From NCBI GenBank assembly GCA_009809945.1, contig WTPW01000199.1:405312-469311 (forward strand): a stretch of DNA of 64,000 nt, written 5' to 3'. Below are positions 34,930 to 46,084 of this stretch, piece after piece; position 1 is the first letter of the stretch, and every line of letters begins with the position of its first letter. Position numbers and translations under genes: made by a program. The notes below the pieces were generated by a model that did not search any database, was not told the DNA's origin, and saw only the letters and a list, made by a program, of their open reading frames with translations. The stretch comes from Gigaspora margarita. Lineage: Eukaryota; Glomeromycota; Glomeromycetes; Diversisporales; Gigasporaceae.

Positions 34930-35964
34930 CAGTCATAGGACATGCCCTCTTGAAATAAGTTCAAACAAGTTTATAATAAAAATTAAAAAAAAAAACATAT
35001 GAATTTACCATAAATTTGAGTTGAAGATCCTTCTTGACTTAGCTAATTTACTTAAAATTAAATTTTATGGGTATCAGAACAAGAAAAGAAGAAAAAATTA
35101 AGCCTAATAACCAGGCTAAAATTTAGCTAATTTTGTACAATTTCAAAATGTAACTTTGTCAAAAACAAATATCTAATTATAAAACAGTAATCATATGTAA
35201 AACTATGCTCTGAACAACTTTACTTAGTAGCAAAATATAGGTTATCTTGACAAAAAAATAAATTAGCTATATGCCAAAGTTAAAAATTTTGTTCTGTAAT
35301 ATAAACCCCTTTTTTATCAAGATAACCTGCTTTGGACTTCTAAGTAAACTCGTTCAGCATGTAATTCTACTCTCATCAAAGTCAAATGTGTTTTCTCAAA
35401 CCTTCACTAAGTGAAAGATAAGTTAAAGTTAGAAAAAATTTTTTTCTTTTAGAAAAAAATTTTTTTTTTCTAACATTTTAACAGTGTTTTTCACTTAGTA
35501 AAAAGGTTCGAGAAAATGCATTTTGACTGAGAGTAGAATTAGTAGAATTACATGCTGAACAAGTTTACTTAGAAGCCCAAGGCAGTTATCTTGATAAAAA
35601 AAGGAGTTTTATATTATAGAACAAAAATTTTAACTTTGGCATAAAGCTAATTTATTTTTTTGTCAAGATAACTATATTTTGCTACTAATAAAGTTGTTCA
35701 GAGCATAACTTTACATATAATTACTGTTTTAAAATTAGTAAACATTTGTTTTTGATGAAGTTACATTTTGAAATTGTCAAAATTAGCAAAATCTTAACTT
35801 GGTTTTTAAGCTCAATTTTTTCTTCTTTTTCTTGTTCTGTATACTCATAAAATTTAATTTTAAGTTAATTAGTTAAGCCGAGAAGGATTTTCAGCTCAAA
35901 GTTTATAGTAAATTCATATGTTTTTATTTAAATTTTTATTTCAAAGGGACATGTCATATGACTG
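34930..35964. mobile_element. 1-kb palindromic foldback element
   Basis: The two halves are inverted copies of about 500 bp each. Left end CAGTCATAGGACATGCCCTC, right end inverted CAGTCATATGACATGTCCCT; the axis is near 35,450 within AAAAAATTTTTT. No coding frame and no clear target duplication. Such a long palindrome should be unstable, so the arm divergence may be what lets it persist. Confidence 0.8.
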
Positions 35965-36703
35965 CTAACTCAAAATAGATCGCTAATAATCATACTACAG
36001 ATTTTACTCGTAAGGTTTATTCAAAGAAATCGTCAATTAACTTTATCTTATATTAAAAGTTTTTATAAAAAATAAAAATATGAAAATGCTCGATTTTTAT
36101 ATCAATTCAAACAGAACTAAATCAACTAATTCAGACAGATGCATCTGGTTTGTTTCATTGGGCACAATTCAACAATATGTGACCAGCCTAACGACTAAAA
36201 GCTACCCGAAAAAGTACACGTGAGATGTTGCGTGTACGTACAAAGGTCAATTTGAACATGTGAACATGCTTATCCAATAGTATGCAGGTTTTTGTACACA
36301 GATAGTTGCCTGTAAACCATACACTTCGTACTTCGTACTACGTTCCTGGCATGATTTACTTGGTTAAAATTTTTATTAATCATGTATCTGCACTTTTTAT
36401 GGAGAACGCACGCACTTGAAAATTCACAAAATAATTATATAAGGTGATGCGCTTATATTGCTCAATATGATGCATTTATAAATATACAGATATCGGAGTT
36501 AAATTTAAATATTTGAGGTGTTTGGATTAATGTAATTGAAATGTTACACAAAAGTTGATTCTTAACCCAATTAGCAACAATATGTATAATACATAGCAGT
36601 GCAAAGATTAATTAGTACATATTAAATAACGATAATATTTGATGGTTAACTATATTTGTTCAATTCTAATTGAGTTCACACCATTTTGCAAATTTTCTCT
36701 AAG

Positions 36704-37472
36704 GTAAGTAATGCTATTATTTTAAAAATTAGATTATATTTCAAATAAAGGTTTGTTATTTTTAGGAAAATAAGAAATTTTATAGTTAGAGAGTGGACAG
36801 AAATTATTTCAAATGCTGTTATTTTTGGAGATCAAGAACAAAAAGTCGTTCAACATGCTGACCTGCCCGTTGTAAAAAATGAATTATCAATAACATTGAG
36901 AATAAAATTAAACAATCATGCATCCGATTGGGCCAATGTTTTTCAGAAAGGTAAAAATTATCTACGGCATATTTTGTTTAATTACAGTATTATTCAACAA
37001 ATGCTCTTATGGTCTTAAAAATAAATAACCCATACCCCAGGACTTTGGATGACAGCACATAAAGCTGCGTTACATGCTCGATTCACAGGCAATTGGAATG
37101 CAAATGCTGGGATTCATGAGCTTGATGGACATTTATTACAAAAATGGTATCATATAGCTTATACACTTTCTGAACCTAAAAAAAGGTTAGATGTCTATAT
37201 AAATAGTGAGTGGGCCGGATTCTTTAGCATCCAGAAAGTTAGGCGCCAAAATGTTATTTTTAATGATGGACCAATGTATATCGGAAAAACACCTTTTTGT
37301 GATGGATTTAGCGGGAGAAATTAGGTACGATTTATTACTGTGATGAAATTAATTTGAATAACAAAAAAATCTTAAATGATAATTTAAATTAAACAGCGAT
37401 TTTCGATATTTCAATTGGCAATTATCTGCTGATGAAGTGCGAGAAGATTACTCCCATCATATTATTTTATAA
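36704..37472 (+). pseudogene. LamG/ConA-like copy 2, degraded
   Basis: Homologous to the 55.4-kb gene throughout. The start codon position reads ATA (36,770-36,772). The normal 3' splice site of intron 1 is missing in a deletion of about 23 bases; CCCCAG before GACTTTGG (37,042) would be an in-frame substitute. Exon 2 is intact up to a frame change at GGATTTAGCGGG, giving a stop at 37,322-37,324. Exon 3 (37,397-37,472) is well preserved and ends at the family stop. Upstream, GTAAGT at 36,704 and TTTTTAG at 36,765 look like a 62-base 5'-UTR intron; the intact copy has GCAAGT there. Probably a pseudogene. Confidence 0.7.
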
Positions 37473-37871
37473 ATATTAGGGTATTTCAGAATTAATGATT
37501 CGAGTTAATTCTGAAACACCTTATTATTAGTAATCGCTTGTAATACTCTGCATGCATATTTATTATGGCTAAAATTAATGCTATCATATTATTTTCGTTA
37601 GACTTTTAGTTACGTTGTGGGCTGTTATAGTATCATCACATGCCATTTACTGCATGTTTTGAAACTACGGAATTTAGGAATTTATAAAATTTTACTTATT
37701 TGCTTAAATTATTCAACAATTAAAAAATAATCCAATTTCATTAATGTGATATTTACTAATTTAGTTAATAATAATGATGCAGCTAATTGAAATTATTAAT
37801 AAAACTATCTCTGAAATTCGCAAATTTATTCAATATACAATGTTATTATTCGATTACTAATTGTTTATTAT

Positions 37872-40800
37872 TGTTAGCAGTAGGGTCGGAAACATGTGAT
37901 GTGATCTTGTCAGAAATCTCGTGATCGATCTCTGGAAAACTGGTTCTTGCGCACAGCCCATCGATCGAATGAATTTAGCTGAATCGGGAAGGATATTGAA
38001 TGCAAGACAATGAAGTCTTTGAAATGGCGTGATTTTGACATTTGAGTAAGAAAAATTATAAGATAAATGATAGATTTTATGAATCCTATTAGAAGTAAAA
38101 TAGTATTTAGTGGCATTGATTGATTGATCGATAGACTTTGACTTGTCCTGTAATAAAAATAAACTGATCTTGGTTTCACTGCCCCTTTTTAAAATAAACT
38201 GTTTTTTCTGCTCACCTTATACCCGAAATGCCTAAGCCTTGCCAAATCGTACTGCCTCTCACCATTTGGTATATCAGAGGTGTTGTTGGTAGTTGTCCGT
38301 CCTATCACACTGGCCTGGATTTCTGCCTCCAACAATTTGGTGCTGATTGTGAGATTCGAAATACCTACCCGAATTTACACTAGTAGACTGGAATTTTGAG
38401 TGCTGACTGTGAGATTCGAAATACCTACCCGAATTTACACTAGTTGACTGGAATTTTGACTGCAAGTGGATTTTGTGACATTTTCTCTTTTTTGGTTTTT
38501 TTGGTTTAATTTTTGTTTTTGAGACACTGGCAGAATAGTACAGTAGTGCTCTTATTTGTTTGTTTTTTTTTGGACCAATGAATTGTGTCCATCTGTTTTT
38601 GTTTTGTGTAAAATTTTTTTTGTTGTGTATCCACTTTTACAAAATCTTGTTCCCTAGTTTTGGAAGAAGAAAATAAATAAATATATAAAAAAATATGTAT
38701 GACATATACCTGCCACTAATATTTAATCAACCCTGAAGACAGTTGACACTTGAACAAAAAAGACCTGAATCTAGCAAGCCCCATGGAACCTTCGAAACCC
38801 CTAATTGACCAGACCTATTGTAAAGAAAAAGGTCATGATGTTAGTATGTGCTCGCAAGTGATCTACTTGAAAGAGGAGTGTGCCACCCTTTTTGCTATAC
38901 TGACCAAAGAACAATCTGATAAAGTCCAAGTAATCATTGATAAAGTGTATAGAAAATGTGATCTTGATGAAAGACAAATTCTACAGGCCCTGGAATTACT
39001 TTGAAAATAATTGGAGAAGTGAGCATGTGCTATAATCTCTATGTCAATAAAGAGGAAGAAGAAAATATTGTGTACTTGTTTCTATATGTTCGAATAACTC
39101 TGTTTATAGAAAGCCTTCTTCTGTGCCTTGTGAGTTTCTACACTAAAAGTTCCCCAAAGTCACAGAATAAGAAAGGTCCAGTGACTGAGATTCTTGATTC
39201 ATATTACTTCTCTAAAGAGCCTTTTGATGATGCTGAGGTTGGTTTGGAAGTAGAAGAAGAAGACCTGAAACAACTACTCTGAAATTTTGCTACTGAATTC
39301 AATGCTGTCATATGAAAGTGGGCCCTGAAAAAAGAATTATTCAGGAATCTATAAAAGAGAAAAATGTTGAAAAGGATGAGAAAAGACTAGCCTATTACTA
39401 ACAAGCACTGAATAGAAATTAAATATGGTTGGTCCTAGTTATAAAAAAAGGAATGGGTTCAAAACAGAGAAAAAATAGGAAATGTATATTGACAAAAAGT
39501 ATGAAAGTGATAAAAATAGAGCTGAAAAGTGTGAAGCCAACCCAAAAAAAGAAACAAAAATTGAAAAATTAGATGTTGTCAATAAAATAGAATCAGACAA
39601 AATCGATCAGGAGAAGAATAAAAATTGCTATTAAATCAGAATTGGATTTGAAAATAAAAATGGAAAAGGTAAAAATGATGGAGAGAAGGATCAAGTTGAG
39701 GATAACAGACCTGATGTTAAAGATGATAGTAAAAAGATGATTGTTGGTAAAGAGGATGATAATACAAAAGAACTGAACAAGATGGAAGATCTAGACTGTG
39801 CATGCAAATTGTGGTTAGCAAAAGTAGAAGAATTTTAATGAACAGCTAAGTGGAGTAAAGAAGAAAAAGAACTAATAGCATGCATGTATGTGTATATTAT
39901 ACACATGTTGGCTTGTAATACATATTGGCTCATTTCGTGGAGAGCAAAAGATTTGTAAGTTATTTTTTTAAAAAAAGAACAATATCTTATAATTTCACTG
40001 ATGAAGCTTCCCAGTGTGTCTTAGCAAAAAAAATTCCTTACAAAATTTTACTTCATATGCAATTAGCTTGTTCATCTTATATGGATTACTTATATAAATT
40101 TATGGTTTAATAGTTAATCCACATCATTATCATAGTGGCACATGACTTTACATTCATTACCCATGCCAAATCCTGTGCCAATTCAACTAGTAAATTGCTG
40201 CAAAACCCAAGCCATTTAGATCCATTTGGCACAGGCATATGGTCCCACATGGTCCACAGAATCTGAACCAATTTGACCATACCCATACAAATCTGGATCA
40301 TGACCTGTGCTAAAAAGACCTGTGCCTATCCAATGCAACCCATGCTGATCTGGTCCAATTTTCTTATAGGGACCAAGTCTTGAAGTTTGCTATTTTCCCT
40401 AGCTGAGTTATAAAAGGAGCTGTCAAAATGGAAATGGAAAAAACCAAAATTCCACTCATGTATATTATACAATATGAAGTCATAAAAGTCCCTGTGATGA
40501 AAATAAAATGGAGTTGAGGAAGTTAGATAGAAATCGAAATTGAATAAATGCCCAGAAAAAAGAAATGTGCTATACTTACTGCTTTGGAACTGAACCATAG
40601 TTTCTGATCCTGGAGGGATTGTTAAAGGAAAAAAATAAGAAAATTAAATTAAAAAAAATTGAATGAACCTTGTATTGTGAGCAGTCTGTCATGACAGTTG
40701 CATGTGGGGTTAAGGAGCATATGACAAGGATAACCCTTCATGATAACATGGGCATGATTTTAAGTTTTTTTTTAGTTTGGTTTTTTTCTTTTTGTTCAGG

Positions 40801-41415
40801 TTTGAGTTGAACATTTTTTTAAATTTGTTTGTTTAGCTGAGAAAAAAAAAAAAAAAAAAGAAAGAGGAAATTGTATGGTTATTTTTTATGGGACGTGAAA
40901 ATTAAGGTGGGGAGAATTATTAGTGGTAGAAATGAATGGGTCAGAAACATGTGATGTCGAAATCTCGTGATCAATCACTAGAAAACTGGTTCTTGTGCAC
41001 AACCCATCATTTGAATAAATTTAGCCGAATTGGGAAGGATATTGAATGCAAGACAATGAAGTCTTTGAAATGGCATGATTTTGGCATTCGAGTAAGAAAA
41101 ATTGTGAGATAGATGATAGATTTTATGAATCCCATTAGAAGTAAAATAGTATAAAATGATCAAGAAATTTACTATTCAGCGGCATTGATTGATTGATCGA
41201 TAGACTTTGACTTGTAATAAAAATAAACTGATCTTAGTTTCACTGTCCCTTGTTTAAAATAAACTGTTTCTTATGCTCACCTTATACCCGATAAACCTTA
41301 ACCTTGCAAAATCGTACCGCCTCTCACCATTGGGTATATCGTGAGGTGTTATTTTGGTCATTATGGTTGGTGGTTGTACGTCCTGTGACGTCGGCCCGGA
41401 TTTCTGCCTCTAACA
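37872..41415 (+). mobile_element. LTR-flanked retroelement, non-autonomous and broken
   Basis: Two direct terminal repeats, 37,872-38,334 and 40,918-41,415, share TGATCGATAGACTTTGACTT and many other stretches; they start at or near TGTTAG and end CCAACA/TAACA. A primer-site-like stretch (TTTGGTGCTGATTG) follows the left repeat, and a purine tract (AAGGTGGGGAG) precedes the right one. The internal part is only about 2.6 kb. It has a gag-like frame (38,750-39,004, with CKEKGHDVSMC) and no pol domains that I can see, so it is a LARD-like, non-autonomous relic. The terminal repeats have diverged by several percent and contain indels, so it is not recent. It lies between the downstream block of lectin copy 2 and the broken peptide gene. 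Confidence 0.85.
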
Positions 41416-41625
41416 TTAAAACCGATAATCTCAAAACCATTACATCAACCACATCAACCAATTAAAAGTGGCATAATGTTTATATTAAATTTGTAACAAG
41501 TAAAAATTCAATATCATTAAAAAGGAAAGTGCATAAATTTGAAAATAATTTCCGCATAAAAAATATTTTTTCAAAGATAATGTTAGTATAAAAAAATATA
41601 ATTTTTTCAAAGAATAGTTCACAAA

Positions 41626-42014
41626 ATAGTAGGTTTTAAGTTTTTATAACAAAGACTTTTAATTTAAAAATTGAATCTATTCTAAATAAATAATATAAAT
41701 TTGTATAGAACTTTAGAGTATTTGCTTTCCTCATTTATTTGTTTATAAGTTTAGTGTTAATCGCCTAAGCCGAGTCTAAGAATTCAAGACAAATCAAACC
41801 AATAAAAACTAATTCATACTTCGATTCGATCAGCTCCCATTACTGTCATGTCAATTCCTACTCCACTAAAAGTAATTTAAAATTCTTTAAAAATATGGAT
41901 GCATTCTGATATTATTGTCTATTTCTAGATTGTCTAATATCTTGTCCCGTGTATAATCATTGCATCTATAGGCATTATATAGAGTATTGTCAAAGGAATT
42001 ATGATAAATATTAA
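41626..42014 (+). pseudogene. Secreted cysteine-rich peptide paralogue, broken
   Basis: Aligns exon by exon with the intact gene at 62,857-63,263. The position of the single-codon first exon reads ATA instead of ATG (41,626-41,628). Exon 2 (41,709-41,871) encodes a hydrophobic FAFLIYLFISLVLIA segment followed by TAA where the paralogue has Gln. Exon 3 (41,929-42,014, after a 57-base intron ending TTTCTAG) encodes NCLISCPVYNHCIYRHYIEY then CQRNYDKY. Only four cysteines are kept in the tail (C-x3-C-x5-C-x7-C). Exon borders and phases are conserved, which confirms the gene model of the intact copy. Confidence 0.65.
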
Positions 42015-42236
42015 ATCCTTTGGCATTTTTAATATAATTAGAATCAAAGAATTTCCTTTAATATATAAATTAGAACTTATTAAAATCTTTCAAAATTTTA
42101 ATTATTTTTAAAAATTGAATTACCTTGTGATGTCAATGCACAATCTTATATTCAAATAAGTTAGAGAACTGTCCGTACAAAAAGGAGTAAACATTATGAT
42201 GACGCAAACATTTGTCGGTACCATGATTTCAGAGCC

Positions 42237-42482
42237 AAATCGACGTTTCGAAAATTGCCAATTATAATGATATCGGATTAAAATGAAATGTAAGTTTCTG
42301 TTTAACCTTTTAAACCTATTTATACTTGTTTAATATAAACTCTACTCTAAAACTAACCTCTTACCTTAACCCTAACCCTGAAAATGCGCCCTAAAAATTT
42401 TTATTTTTTGGTAGCAAACCAATTTTTTTATACTACACACATTTCATTTTAATATGATTTCATTTTAATTTGTCACAATTAT
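42237..42482. mobile_element. MITE with telomere-like core, second copy
   Basis: GGATTAAAATGAAATG on the left pairs with CATTTCATTTTAATATGATT on the right. The core carries TTAACCCTAACCCTGAAAAT and GCGCCC, the same order as in the element at 1,375-1,730. The CCCTAA units therefore belong to a transposon family and do not mark a chromosome end. Confidence 0.6.
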
Positions 42483-42999
42483 TGAATAAACAACATTATG
42501 TGATTATAACACATTGATTGTCCAATCTACTTTGCATTATTAATTTCCTCAAGTTTCTATTGGCCATCTTTAAATCGGCTCTGATTGGGCAGAATCGATA
42601 ACTCTTAAACGTGACTCCGTTGATCAACGCTTCTGCACTTTAACAATAATATATACTGTATATAACTTCGTCGAGCCACGATATAACGAACACACTATGT
42701 AAACAAATTATTTTATTATCTTAATTATGGTTTCAGTATAACAGATAAAGTAAGTTACTATTTAACAGTTTGTAAAAATTTTTCAAGAATTGCCAGTTCG
42801 CTATGTTAGAGCCAACTATATAAATACTTTTACGTGAGTATTGTATAATCATTTATATCATGAAAGGATTTGGGATAAGGCTACTAATTATGTAACAGCT
42901 GAAAAGTTTGAAAAAAAAAGATTTAACGACGTGTTCAATAGGTGTTTGAATTTCTATTATGAAGCAGTGAAGTATTGAAAAATTTTCTTACAGTCATTG

Positions 43000-43500
43000 A
43001 GTAAGTGGTTAAGATTGAGTTAGTTTTCATTGTGGGTTATTGTGACTTCTATCATAAAAAAAATTATGTTACTAAATTCTCGTTATTCTAGCGACACACA
43101 GTATGAGATTAAGCATATGTTAGACTGCATCAAAATTATCATATTTTTATGAGTGCCGTAGAAAATTCTCTACAGCTACTCCAGTAACACGCATTTCAAT
43201 CATGAGTTACAATAAAAATTCTGTTACAAGTTTACACGTTATTGCGGTGAAATAATATGTGGTTGAGATTGAGTTAGTTGCATTGAAGTTATCATGATTT
43301 CTATCATGGGTTACGATAAAAATTCTCGATATTCTGATGACAAATTGTATGTTGTTAGGGTTGAGTTAGTTGGCATGGGAATTATTGTGATTTCTTTCAT
43401 GAAAATGTTCCTTACTTACTGCCCAATAACAAAAAATATGTGGTGAGGGATATATTGGTTTGCTTTGAAATTATCATGATTTACCGTAAAAAAGACCCTT
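43000..43500. repeat. Degenerate repeats of about 100-130 bp
   Basis: At least four diverged units share GTTGAGATTGAGTTAGTT, then GAAGTTATCATGATTTC, then CATGGGTTACGATAAAAATT. The same units occur in the opposite orientation at 61,870-62,180 and more faintly at 60,880-61,010 and 61,630-61,710. Non-coding; origin unknown. Confidence 0.5.
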
Positions 43501-43768
43501 TTATTCAATAATTCGAGTTGATGGAGTCAACCGATCAAAAAGATAGCTAAGCAGGGTATGCCAGAAATGAACTGGTCAGGTCCAGAAACACAGCCATCAG
43601 TCCTAATCGAAGCCAGATAAGCCAATCTTGCGTGAATCAACACATGAAGTCAGATAAGTACAAAATTTAATTAGTTACCTATTCGGGCACTGTCCACACT
43701 AATCACCCATTGTTAGGATCTGACATAATAAGCAACATGATAGGGCAAATCTGCCGAACTCTCCCAAC

Positions 43769-44252
43769 TAGTGTTGGAAATCTGTTTCGAGATTTATGTT
43801 CTCATGAGAACAAATTTATGTAATTTAATGTTCTCAGAAATTTATTTATGTTCTCAATAGTAAAGTTAGTTATTGTGTGGTTTGTATAAATAACTAAATT
43901 TACGCGGGTTAACCCGTGCAAATTTATTTATTTTCTACAACCTATACAAAAATTATAACTTATATCACTATTTTTTTTTTAAAATCCCTTATTTTGGAAA
44001 ATATTCAATTTTTGTCCCAACATTTCTCGTCTTTTATGTACATTCATTCTTTTCGGATGATTTCGGGTCTTCACTCGATTTCTAATTTTATTTCCATATG
44101 GCATTATGTTATTACTTATATAATACTTGTATAGAGAACATATTTTTCGAGTATAATGTTCTCAATTTTTTTTCATAGAGAACATTTACAGGACACTAAA
44201 TATTCTCAAATCTTTCTCATGAGAACATGAGAGCATAAGATTTCCAACGCTA
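43769..44252. mobile_element. hAT-like MITE with TTCTCATGAGAAC motifs
   Basis: Ends TAGTGTTGGAAATCT and (inverted) TAGCGTTGGAAATCTT, with subterminal TTATGTTCTCATGAGAAC on both sides. Flanks CTCCCAAC and CTCCATAG agree only in part, so the duplication is eroded or the ends are slightly off. An open frame of 72 codons inside has no recognisable domain. Confidence 0.65.
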
Positions 44253-44302
44253 CTCCATAGAATCCTACCATTTTGTAGCAGCTTAAAACTTCAACTCAAT
44301 AT

Positions 44303-45121
44303 AGTGTCAGCCAGACATGGCGTCGAAACGAAACATACCCGAAACTAGTTTTGGGACGGTTCTAATCCGAAACTAGTTTCGGATTTTTTTAAAAAAAACC
44401 GAAACTCCGAAACCCGAAACCCCGAAACTATAATCCGAAACCCAAACCTATAATCCGAAACTCAAAAATATAATATTGAAGTTTATAAACTTATTATAAA
44501 GTTGCCTTATTTTTAATGAACCCAAAATGTAAAATTATTTTTGAATAAATTATAATATTATATAGATCATTTTTTTTAATTATGTTATTGGCAATTTTTT
44601 TCACTGCCTCACTTTGTTCGGGGGTTTTATTTTAAAGCTGGTCAACTTTATTTTTAATATCATACCGTTATTACAACTGTTAAGGAGATATATAACATAC
44701 ATCAGTGCGATTAATGTATATTGAAAAGATACATAGCATACATCAGTGCATTTGATGTATATTTGAAAGAGATATTTAATACATTAATGCAATCAATGTA
44801 TATGGAAGTTGGGGTAGTTTTTGGTGTTCAGGTGAGGTTTCGGTTCGAATGAGGTTTCAGGTGAGTTTTGAGTTTCGGATAAGGTTTCAGATGTTATAAT
44901 CCGAAGCCCAAACCGGATTTGGCACAAAAGGGTTTCGGCACCAACTTAAACAAATAAGTTATTGATGTTTTGGCAGTTTCGGGGCTTCAGTTGAGGTTTC
45001 GGGTTTCGGTTGAGGTTTCAGGTTTCGGGTGAGGTTTCGAGCTTCGGATAAGGTTTCGGAAGCTATAATCCGAAACCCGAAACTTTCGGAATCGCCAGAA
45101 AAGGTTTCGGTGCCATCTCTG
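44303..45121. mobile_element. hAT-like element with CCGAAACC subterminal repeats
   Basis: Ends near CAGACATGGCGTCGAAACG and (inverted) CAGAGATGGCACCGAAACC. CGAAACCCGAAACC-type motifs and their complements crowd both ends. ATATAG occurs just outside both ends, a possible partial duplication. GC-richer ends, AT-rich middle, non-coding. Confidence 0.65.
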
Positions 45122-46084
45122 ATATAGATACTGGAGCTAAAATTTAATACTCACATAAATTTCAGAATTTTTTGAGGTGCTTGTGGAGTATTTAATGTTA
45201 AATTCTTTCTGGACCTTATCGAAAAGTTACACAAAGTTGATTTTTAGCTGACTTACTGATTCCAAAGTCAACATTAACTAATTAGCAATAATATGCACGA
45301 AAAGTATTGCATTACACATTGATTGGCAATTTTTTTTTTTGTGCTAAGCCAGCGGTTATTTTAGGCTGGAGATGATATTTATTGAATTTATTAATCAATG
45401 GATTAGTATGTAATAGTGCTTGTTGGCCGGGTTTGGCTGGAATGGCAAAGATATCCCGAAAATTGCAACAAACGCTGCGCTGGGAGTCGCCATAGGGTCC
45501 GCTAGCTGGTGGTTTCCCGCCTGCTGCAGCAGGCTGGCTGTGAGCGGGGAAATGATCATGTGTGAGAGGAGAAATGGTAGAATCACGCAGTCATGTAGAG
45601 TAAGTAGAAACAGTTTACCACTGGGTTGGTGGGTGGGATGAGAAATTTCTGCTCGTTACGGGTTTGATACCACCGGTGCTTGCACCCAAGCATGACCAAA
45701 ATCTCTATATGCACATGTGGTTATACAAGATTTTATCTATTAAAATCATATTAGAAGAATATACGTCATAAGGTAACACACGAAGGACAGTCCCATTTTC
45801 TATGAAATTTCACAAGTTTTTTCTTCTGTCATTATATAAATATAGCATAGAGACCGATCCGAGTAATCCACATTCTGGTTAACATTTACTAGGCGTACAT
45901 TTTTAATAGTAAATTGTTATAAAATAACGTAAGTACACAAATAACTCGGAATTATGTTACTTTTTCACACTTTTGGCATGTAAAATTTCAACAGCCATTT
46001 CATGACGGCCACTGAAAAAATTATGTATTTATTGGTTTTTCATTTACCAAAAAATTATTTGGCTAATTTTTGCCTCCAATTTAG

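Noticed and set aside
38750-39282. Independent host genes inside the LTR-flanked element
   Set aside because: They lie between the two terminal repeats, and one has a gag-like zinc-knuckle remnant, so they belong to the element.
43000-43500. CRISPR array
   Set aside because: Units are diverged, irregularly spaced and eukaryotic; there are no identical repeats with unique spacers and no cas genes.
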